DNA of 64,000 bases from Apibacter adventoris (GTDB taxonomy: Bacteria > Bacteroidota > Bacteroidia > Flavobacteriales > Weeksellaceae). The notes below the pieces were generated by a model that searched no databases, was not told the DNA's origin, and was given only the letters and a program-made list of their open reading frames with translations. Shown piece by piece: positions 57,819 to 64,000 of the stretch. How positions within the stretch are numbered: the stretch's first letter is position 1; every line of letters begins with the position of its first letter. The translations under genes were made by a program, and so were the position numbers. Location of the stretch: contig NZ_PSZM01000040.1 in the NCBI RefSeq assembly GCF_002964975.1, positions 248,001 to 312,000 of the forward strand, in the 5' to 3' direction.

Positions 57819-59069
57819 TTATTTCATATCAAGCATAATCAAACCGGAAAGTAATTCAGGTTCTATATAAGTACTTTTTGCAGGAATTTTTAAATTTAAA
57901 TCCGAAATTACTTTTAAATCTGAAAAAGGTATTGAATAAAAACCAAATGCGATTTGATAATCACCATTATCCACAACTTGTTTCATATTTATAATCCCTT
58001 TTATATCATTTGTTCCTTTAAGATATGAGACTAGTTTTTTTTCTTCATTTTCATCGGAAATATTAAATACAGGACCGAGAATAAATTTATTAAATAGATA
58101 CGTGTCTATATTACCTAAATCATCAGGAGTTCCTCTATACTCATGTTTTATATATAAACCATAAAATTTTTTATCAAAATACATACTTATATGATGCTTA
58201 TGAGAAGGAAAATATGGTTGTTCTCCTTTTTCATTTATGGTAAAATATTTTTCTAATTTTGTAAATAATTTATCTTTTGTTAAAGAACCTAAAGATTTGA
58301 TTAATCTATTATATTCATATATCTTTAATGAATGACTTGAAATTAGTAAGGACATAACCTGATGGTTCATATCAAATAAAAAATCTTTAGATTTTGCTTT
58401 TTCTTTTATTTTATCTGAATGTTCTATTGCTGCAGCCATTCGATAATGTCCATCAGCTAAATATAATGCAGGAAGATTTTCTATAGTTTCTTTAAACTGA
58501 GCTAATTTTAACCGATTATCGACTTTCCATATTTTATGCGAAATATCTAATTCATCCTCAATATGAAAAAGGGGTTTACTTTTCATTTCGAGCTCCATCA
58601 TTACATCTAATTTAGAATTAGAATCATATGTTAATAAAACAGGATTAGTTTGTAAATAAGTAATATCTAAGAATTCGGTAAATATTTTTTGTTTTTGTTC
58701 AATTGTTTTTTCCGGTATTTTTACACGATTTTCTTTAAAGTCTTCTACTGAAACCAAACCTATAATCCCTTTAAAAATTTCTCCATTTCTTTTCTTTTGT
58801 TCATATATATAAATTGATGCCGGATCATGTTCTAAAAGATTTTCGTTTATATACTCTTCAAATCTTTTTCTAACTTTTTTAAACCTGTTTTTAAGAGGAC
58901 TTTCTCCTTTAAAAAAAGTAGGTCTTATTATATCTATATAGGAAGGATTTTTATCTTTTAATTTAGCTTTAATTTGCTCTTCTGTATATTTCTCCGGAGT
59001 GTATATGGGAAATTTTTCTATATATTCTTCTTTTATATGGATTCCTTTAAACGGTTTAAAACTTAACAT
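57819..59069 (-). CDS. DUF1015 family protein
   Basis: A 416-residue cytoplasmic protein of the DUF1015 family: FKPFKGIHIKEEYIEKFP at the start, then PASIYIYEQKKRNGEIFKGIIGLVSVEDF, LYLADGHYRMAAA and LTKDKLFTKLEKYF. Genes of this family are commonly next to serA/serC in anaerobes and Bacteroidota, as here. The ADGHHR-type motif is conserved, but the activity is not established. It follows serA by nine bases and is probably cotranscribed in the order serC-serA-DUF1015. Confidence 0.9.
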   Translation of the reverse strand: MLSFKPFKGIHIKEEYIEKFPIYTPEKYTEEQIKAKLKDKNPSYIDIIRPTFFKGESPLKNRFKKVRKRFEEYINENLLEHDPASIYIYEQKKRNGEIFKGIIGLVSVEDFKENRVKIPEKTIEQKQKIFTEFLDITYLQTNPVLLTYDSNSKLDVMMELEMKSKPLFHIEDELDISHKIWKVDNRLKLAQFKETIENLPALYLADGHYRMAAAIEHSDKIKEKAKSKDFLFDMNHQVMSLLISSHSLKIYEYNRLIKSLGSLTKDKLFTKLEKYFTINEKGEQPYFPSHKHHISMYFDKKFYGLYIKHEYRGTPDDLGNIDTYLFNKFILGPVFNISDENEEKKLVSYLKGTNDIKGIINMKQVVDNGDYQIAFGFYSIPFSDLKVISDLNLKIPAKSTYIEPELLSGLIMLDMK

Positions 59070-59078
59070 AGTCTTCGG

Positions 59079-60053
59079 TTAGGATGATAAATTTTGATGA
59101 TTATTCTTATAAAAGCTAATTATTTGTTCTGCTAATTCTATTCCAACTCTTTCCTGTGCCTCAAGTGTATTACCTCCGATATGAGGAGAAAGGGATAATT
59201 TTGGATTCATTAATAATGTAATTTCAGGTTTCGGTTCTTTTTCAAAAACATCTAAAGCGGCACCAAATATTTTATCTTCATTAAGCGCATTTATTAAAGC
59301 AACTTCATCAATAACTCCTCCACGAGAAGCATTGACTAAAATAGAAGTTTTTTTCATTAAATTAATTTCTTTTTCACCTATAATATATTTAGGCTGTTTA
59401 GGAACGTGAACAGAAATTGCGTCTGAGTTTTTTAAAACTTCTTCTATGGTTGTAGTTGTTAAAGTAAAATCAACTTTTTGTCCATCAAAAAAATCTAAAG
59501 TTAATGTACGAGTTATTTTTTCGGCATCAGAAACAATAACTTTCATACCTAAAGCCAAACCTATTTTTGCTACTTCCACCCCAATTCTTCCAAAGCCAAT
59601 AACCCCCAACGTTTTACCTCCAAGTTCCATAGCTTTTCCATAAGATTTTTTTAAAGCAGAAAAATTAGTATCTCCTTCTAATGGCATATTTCTATTTGAG
59701 TCTTGTAAAAAACGATATAAAGATAACATATGAGCAAAAACAAGTTCTGCTACAGATCTTGATGAAGCTGCAGGTGTATTTATTACATTAATCCCTTTTT
59801 TCTTAGCATAATCCACATCTATATTATCCATGCCTACACCTCCTCTACCAATAATTTTTAAGGTTGGACATGAATCAATTAAATCTTTTTTTACCTGAGT
59901 TGCACTTCTCACCAATAAAACTTCTACTTTGTTTTCATTAATAAAATTTGCTAATTGCTCTTGGGCTACTTTATGATTTAAAACTTCTAACCCTTCTTTT
60001 TCTAACACTTCTATGGCAGATAATGATATGCCATCATTAGGTAATATTTTCAT
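59079..60053 (-). CDS. serA: D-3-phosphoglycerate dehydrogenase-type 2-hydroxyacid dehydrogenase
   Basis: A 324-residue NAD-dependent D-2-hydroxyacid dehydrogenase. It has the Rossmann loop GVIGFGRIGVEVAKIG, catalytic Arg in VNASRGGVIDE, Glu in AALDVFEKEPK and His in LSPHIGGNTLEAQERVG. It has no ACT domain, so it lacks the regulatory region of E. coli SerA. The serine pathway role is inferred from serC upstream by 22 bases and DUF1015 downstream. Confidence 0.92.
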   Translation of the reverse strand: MKILPNDGISLSAIEVLEKEGLEVLNHKVAQEQLANFINENKVEVLLVRSATQVKKDLIDSCPTLKIIGRGGVGMDNIDVDYAKKKGINVINTPAASSRSVAELVFAHMLSLYRFLQDSNRNMPLEGDTNFSALKKSYGKAMELGGKTLGVIGFGRIGVEVAKIGLALGMKVIVSDAEKITRTLTLDFFDGQKVDFTLTTTTIEEVLKNSDAISVHVPKQPKYIIGEKEINLMKKTSILVNASRGGVIDEVALINALNEDKIFGAALDVFEKEPKPEITLLMNPKLSLSPHIGGNTLEAQERVGIELAEQIISFYKNNHQNLSS

Positions 60054-60075
60054 ATTTAAATATATTATATAGATT

Positions 60076-61146
60076 TTAGGCAGTTTTTTCTAACTCTTTC
60101 ATGACATTTACCAAAGTCTGAACACCCTCTAATGGCATAGCATTATAAATGCTTGCTCTATAACCACCCACAGAACGGTACCCACCAATTCCAACTATAT
60201 TGGAATCTTTCCACATTTTATCAAACTTTTCTTTTAACTTTTCCTCATCATTAAGAAAAAAACATACATTCATTAAAGAACGATCTACTTTTTCACATAC
60301 TCCTCTAAATAAAGGATTTCTATCTACTTCTCCATATAAAAGATCTGCTTTAATTTTATTTCTTTCAGCAGCTGCACTAACCCCTCCTTGTTTTTCAAGC
60401 CATTTCAAATTTAATAAAGTGGTGTAAATAGCAAAAACAGGGGGAGTATTAGCCATACTTTCTTTGCTTATATGTACTTGATAATCTAGATAAGAAGGAA
60501 GATCACGACCTGTTTTTCCTAATAATGTTTTGTTTACTATCACCAATGTAACTCCAGCAGGACCTATATTTTTTTGTGCTCCTGCATAAATAAGAGCAAA
60601 TTTATTAAAATTTAATTCTTTACTTAATATATCAGAAGACATGTCGCATACTAATGGTACAGAAGTTTCCGGAAAATCGTGCATTTCAGTACCGTAAACT
60701 GTATTGTTAGAAGTTAAATGTAAATAATCTACGTCTAAGGGTATTTCATAATTTTTAGGAATATATGTATAATTAGCCTCTTTAGAAGATGCTAAAACAT
60801 CAATAAATCCTATTTTTTTTGCTTCTTTAATAGATGCTGAAGCAAAATTCCCACTATCTATATAAGCAGCTTTCGAACCTTTTTTTAAAAAATTTAAAGG
60901 AGCCATTAAAAATTGAAGGCTAGCTCCACCTTGTAAAAATAAAACTTCATGATCATCATCCAGCTTCATTAATTTTTTAACTAGGGCCCTTGATTCATCC
61001 ATAATAGCAATAAAATCTTTACTTCTATGTGATATTTCAATTAATGACAATCCACTTTTATTAAGGTCTAATATTGCTTCTGAGGCCTGCTGAAGAACTT
61101 CTTCTGGTAGTGTAGAAGGACCAGCACTAAAATTAAATTTTTTCAT
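60076..61146 (-). CDS. serC: Phosphoserine aminotransferase
   Basis: SerC converts 3-phosphohydroxypyruvate and glutamate to phosphoserine, with PLP. The 356-residue protein begins KKFNFSAGPSTLPEEVL, has EVLFLQGGASLQFLMAP, the PLP lysine in ALIYAGAQKNIGPAGVTLVIV, and SVGGYRASIYNAMPLEGV near the end. The length and motifs fit SerC. It lies 39 bases after the ferredoxin gene on the same strand and precedes serA. It may also serve pyridoxal phosphate synthesis. Confidence 0.97.
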   Translation of the reverse strand: MKKFNFSAGPSTLPEEVLQQASEAILDLNKSGLSLIEISHRSKDFIAIMDESRALVKKLMKLDDDHEVLFLQGGASLQFLMAPLNFLKKGSKAAYIDSGNFASASIKEAKKIGFIDVLASSKEANYTYIPKNYEIPLDVDYLHLTSNNTVYGTEMHDFPETSVPLVCDMSSDILSKELNFNKFALIYAGAQKNIGPAGVTLVIVNKTLLGKTGRDLPSYLDYQVHISKESMANTPPVFAIYTTLLNLKWLEKQGGVSAAAERNKIKADLLYGEVDRNPLFRGVCEKVDRSLMNVCFFLNDEEKLKEKFDKMWKDSNIVGIGGYRSVGGYRASIYNAMPLEGVQTLVNVMKELEKTA

Positions 61147-61185
61147 TAGTTTAAATTTTTAAGGTTGGGTGCATATCGTTAAATA

Positions 61186-61539
61186 TTAAGATGAAGAATG
61201 TAAAAAATTCTTTTTAGCTAATAATTCTTCACTTGTTTCTACATGATTATCATCTGGGACACAACAGTCTACTGGACATACTGCTGCACATTGTGGTTCT
61301 TCATGAAATCCTTCACATTCTGTACATTTATCTGTAACTATATAATAAATATCATCGGATAAAGGTTTTTGAGGAGCATCAGCATCAATAGAAAGCCCCG
61401 TTTTAGTAACAATCATTCCTGTTAATTCAGTTCCTTCTGACATTTTCCAGTCCACAGCTCCTTCATATATAGCATTATTAGGGCATTCAGGCTCACAAGC
61501 TCCACAATTTATACATTCATCTGTTATTTTTATGGCCAT
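61186..61539 (-). CDS. 2[4Fe-4S] ferredoxin
   Basis: A 117-residue electron carrier with two 4Fe-4S cluster motifs. One is near the start (CINCGACEPECPNNAIY). The other is interrupted by an insertion and lies later (CTECEGFHEEPQCAAVCPVDCC). The pattern with the extended second motif is the Allochromatium-type ferredoxin. It is divergent from the acyl-CoA reductase-like gene across 66 bases with a TAATTTTG -7 box at 61567-61574 (minus strand). The pairing with that enzyme suggests that it might donate electrons, which is inference. Confidence 0.93.
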   Translation of the reverse strand: MAIKITDECINCGACEPECPNNAIYEGAVDWKMSEGTELTGMIVTKTGLSIDADAPQKPLSDDIYYIVTDKCTECEGFHEEPQCAAVCPVDCCVPDDNHVETSEELLAKKNFLHSSS

Positions 61540-61605
61540 ACCGAATTATTTACTTTATTTTTGTTGCAAAATTATACAATTTTTTTTACATAATTTATAT
61601 TAGCC

Positions 61606-62649
61606 ATGAGTTTAGAACAGAAAATAAAGTCCCTTGTAAAAGTTGGTGAAATTTTATATCAATTCAATCAAAACAAGGGTAAAAATTCTTCTTTTTTTTT
61701 AGAATTAGATAATATTATAAAGCTTGCTGAAATTAAAAACCCCTGGTTTACGCAAAAAAATATTTTTACCGCATTTGATTATTGGGGAAATATTCTTACT
61801 TATGAAAACATCTCTAATTGGATTTCCAAATATAAAACAATAAATCATGCTGTATCTAAAAAAACAATAGGCTTAATATTAGCTGGTAATATACCAATGG
61901 TCGGTTTGCATGACTGTATTTGTGTATTAATAACCGGACATAGAGCTCAAATTAAACTATCATCCAAAGACAATATATTAATCCCTTTCATTTTGAATCT
62001 ATGGAAAAATTTTTATAAAGATTTAGAATTTAAAATTGTTGAAAAATTAGAATTTTATGATGCAGTTATAACAACAGGCAGTAATAATACAGCAAAATAT
62101 TTTGAATATTATTTTAAAGATATTCCTCACATAATAAGAAAAAACCGAACCTCTTTGGCTATTTTAGAAGGAAATGAATCCGGCAAAGATTTAGATAATT
62201 TAGCTAAAGATATATTTACCTACTTTGGCTTAGGATGTAGAAATGTTACACAAATATTTATTCCTGAAAATTATAATCTTGACAATATTTTTAAATCTTT
62301 TTTACCTTACCAAGACGTTATAAATCATAACAAATACACTAATAATTATGAGTACAATAAGGCTATATACCTCATGAATGAAGATAAATTTTGGGATAAT
62401 AATTTTATTATGCTTAAAGAATCTGAAGATTTATACAGTCCTATTGGGGTAATTTTCTATAAGCATTATCAAGAAATATCTTCTCTTAATAATTATATTT
62501 CACAAAATAAAAATAAAATTCAGTGTGTCGTTTCTAATTCAGAATCAATACGATTTACAAAAATTTCATTTGGTAAAACCCAATATCCTAAACTTAATGA
62601 ATATGCAGATGGCATAGATACTATAGAATTCTTATTAACTCAAAAATAA
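61606..62649 (+). CDS. LuxC-like acyl-CoA reductase family protein
   Basis: A 347-residue protein of the LuxC/aldehyde-dehydrogenase-like family. It has GLILAGNIPMVGLHDCICVLITGH, the active-site region YFGLGCRNVTQIFIP with the conserved Cys, and VVSNSESIRFTKISFGKTQYPKLNEYADGIDTIEFL. The expected reaction is NADPH-dependent reduction of an acyl-CoA or acyl-ACP to an aldehyde, but shorter Bacteroidota members are uncharacterised to my knowledge. It is divergent from the ferredoxin gene, a frequent arrangement in this class. The catalytic identity is by family pattern only. Confidence 0.82.
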   Translation: MSLEQKIKSLVKVGEILYQFNQNKGKNSSFFLELDNIIKLAEIKNPWFTQKNIFTAFDYWGNILTYENISNWISKYKTINHAVSKKTIGLILAGNIPMVGLHDCICVLITGHRAQIKLSSKDNILIPFILNLWKNFYKDLEFKIVEKLEFYDAVITTGSNNTAKYFEYYFKDIPHIIRKNRTSLAILEGNESGKDLDNLAKDIFTYFGLGCRNVTQIFIPENYNLDNIFKSFLPYQDVINHNKYTNNYEYNKAIYLMNEDKFWDNNFIMLKESEDLYSPIGVIFYKHYQEISSLNNYISQNKNKIQCVVSNSESIRFTKISFGKTQYPKLNEYADGIDTIEFLLTQK

Positions 62650-62731
62650 ATTATATAGGTTTTGTATTCCTAAATTTAAAAATAAATATTATTTTTACTT
62701 TATAAATTATAAAAAATAAATTATTACTCTT

Positions 62732-63616
62732 ATGAAATTATTACAAGGCTTGGGTGTAGCTTTAATAACACCTTTCAATGAAGATGGATCAATTGATTTC
62801 CCTGCTTTAGAAAAAATAGTACATTATAATATAGAAAATGGAGTGGACTATTTTGTAGTTTTAGGAACAACTGCAGAAAGTGCTACACTAAGTTCTGAAG
62901 AGAAAAAAAAAGTAATTGATTGCATAAAAAAGAGTAATAATAAGCGTTTGCCTTTAGTTTTGGGAATAGGAGGAAATAATACAAATGAAGTAATTAGTCA
63001 AATACAATTAGCAGATTTAAAAGATTTTGTATCTATATTATCGGTATCTCCATATTATAACAAACCTTCTCAAGAAGGAATTTACCAGCATTACAAAGCC
63101 TTGACCCAAGCTAGTACGAAACCTATTATTTTATATAATGTTCCCGGAAGAACAGCCTCTAACATAGAAGCAGCCACAACTTTGCGTTTAGCAAATGAAT
63201 TTAGTTCTATTATAGCCATCAAAGAAGCTTCTCCTAATTTTTTACAATCAACTTATATAATAAAAGATAAACCTGAAAATTTTATGGTAATTTCCGGAGA
63301 TGATGAACTTGCTTTGCCAATAACTCTTGCCGGAGGAAGTGGAGTAATTTCTGTTATTGGACAAGCATTACCTAATTTAGTATCTTCTATGATCCATTTA
63401 GGATTAGAAAAAAAAGTAGATGAAGCTTATAAAATTCATTATCAAATACAGAATCTTTTCAAATTAATCTTTAAAGAAGGAAATCCTGCCGGCATTAAAG
63501 CATTACTCGCTATTAATGGTTTATGTAAACCTTATACCCGGCTTCCTTTAGTACATGCATCTGAACAATTAATTCACGATATAAAAATAGAGCTAAATCG
63601 TATTTCCATGTCATAA
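62732..63616 (+). CDS. dapA: 4-hydroxy-tetrahydrodipicolinate synthase
   Basis: DapA condenses pyruvate and aspartate semialdehyde in the diaminopimelate/lysine pathway. The 294-residue TIM-barrel protein has GLGVALITPFNEDGSID, GTTAESATLS, VSPYYNKPSQEGIYQHY and YNVPGRTASN. The Schiff-base Lys is in IIAIKEASPN, and SGDDELALP follows. Full length. The next enzyme, DapB, is encoded at 893-1597 in this window. Confidence 0.97.
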   Translation: MKLLQGLGVALITPFNEDGSIDFPALEKIVHYNIENGVDYFVVLGTTAESATLSSEEKKKVIDCIKKSNNKRLPLVLGIGGNNTNEVISQIQLADLKDFVSILSVSPYYNKPSQEGIYQHYKALTQASTKPIILYNVPGRTASNIEAATTLRLANEFSSIIAIKEASPNFLQSTYIIKDKPENFMVISGDDELALPITLAGGSGVISVIGQALPNLVSSMIHLGLEKKVDEAYKIHYQIQNLFKLIFKEGNPAGIKALLAINGLCKPYTRLPLVHASEQLIHDIKIELNRISMS

Positions 63617-63690
63617 GCATTATACATATAAATAAATTTTGACATTGAAAACTCATTCTCTAAGTTCATAAAACGTTAATTTTTATTTAT

Positions 63691-63721
63691 TTGTTTTAAT
63701 TATTAAAAAAATGTAATTTTG
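63691..63721 (+). promoter_or_regulatory. bamD promoter (-33 TTG, -7 TAATTTTG)
   Basis: TTG (63691-63693) and TAATTTTG (63714-63721) are 20 bases apart. The start codon at 63729 is only seven bases below the -7 box, which predicts a leaderless or near-leaderless mRNA. Confidence 0.75.
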
Positions 63722-63728
63722 CAAGCTG

Positions 63729-64000
63729 ATGAAAAAAATAATTCTTACAAGTTTTATATTAATGCTTTTAGTAAGTTGTGAAAGAAGATTGAGTCGAGCA
63801 TTAAAAAGCACTGACAAAGATTTTATATTAAAAGTAGCTGAAGAATATGAAGCTAGAAAGAAATACACACAAGCTATTAGTCTTTATGAATATGCTACAA
63901 AATTTGTAGTAGGTACAGATGAAGCTCCAGAAGTAGCTTATAGGAATGCCAACTTAAACTATCAAGATAAGAATTACCGATTAGCTGCCCATCAATTTAA
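63729..64000 (+). CDS. bamD: Outer-membrane assembly lipoprotein BamD, cut by window edge
   Basis: BamD is a TPR lipoprotein of the BAM complex, which inserts beta-barrels into the outer membrane. The visible 90 residues have a lipoprotein leader with lipobox LLVSC and ERRLSRALKSTD. TPR repeats follow (ILKVAEEYEARKKYTQAISLYEYATKFV, then EVAYRNANLNYQDKNYRLAAHQF). This matches the N-terminus of Bacteroidota BamD. The C-terminal part is beyond the window. Confidence 0.92.
   Translation, partial: MKKIILTSFILMLLVSCERRLSRALKSTDKDFILKVAEEYEARKKYTQAISLYEYATKFVVGTDEAPEVAYRNANLNYQDKNYRLAAHQF

Overview
The window is AT-rich, gene-dense DNA from a member of the Bacteroidota, most likely class Flavobacteriia (Weeksellaceae-like; a bee-gut Apibacter-type organism would fit, but this is inference). 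Supporting signs are the Bacteroidota promoter form (-33 TTG / -7 TAnnTTTG) before several genes, the near absence of Shine-Dalgarno sequences in the host genes, the T9SS regulator PorX, a fused LpxC-FabZ, a parA-parB-DUF5683-dapB-lepB cluster, and families largely confined to this phylum (DUF4294, DUF5683, DUF4230, BACON-domain nuclease). No rRNA, tRNA, CRISPR array or transposase was recognised.

Layout. 1-3.9 kb: minus-strand operon parA-parB-DUF5683-dapB-lepB (lepB cut by the edge). 4-6.8 kb: sodium:solute symporter, YiiX-like papain-fold hydrolase, small secreted helical protein. 6.8-12 kb: MsbA-like ABC exporter, DUF4294 protein, M42 peptidase, surface nuclease lipoprotein. 12-17 kb: YqgE/AlgH, PdxH, and a coupled lipoprotein/TPR-like pair. 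17.2-26.5 kb: the accessory region. 26.7-47 kb: priA, queG, a giant alpha-2-macroglobulin, valS, an LpxR-like protein, prmC, secA. 47-53.4 kb: sucD and the lipid A cluster lpxD-lpxC/fabZ-lpxA-efp-lpxD paralogue. 53.4-64 kb: HD hydrolase, porX, thioredoxin-like lipoprotein, DUF4230, DUF1015-serA-serC, ferredoxin, LuxC-like acyl-CoA reductase, dapA, and bamD (cut by the edge).

The part most worth attention is 17.2-27.2 kb. A complete 399-residue zinc-metalloprotease-type effector (HEMGH at residues 295-299) is followed by a lipoprotein that looks like its immunity protein. Downstream lie three displaced effector 3' ends, each followed by another immunity-type lipoprotein gene. The two displaced ends that still span the zinc motif both read HKMGH, so the catalytic glutamate is lost. 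Upstream of the effector is a block of tandem leucine-rich-repeat-like genes with canonical Shine-Dalgarno sequences and visibly higher G+C, apparently from a gammaproteobacterium. It is flanked by a 727-bp direct repeat that carries the 3' end of priA and the 5' end of the effector gene. The two priA ends differ mostly at silent positions, suggesting that one copy arrived from another strain together with the foreign block.

The rest is conserved housekeeping. dapB and dapA (diaminopimelate/lysine), serA-serC (serine), the lipid A genes, secA/lepB/bamD (export and outer-membrane assembly) and parAB (segregation) are ordinary for the class.
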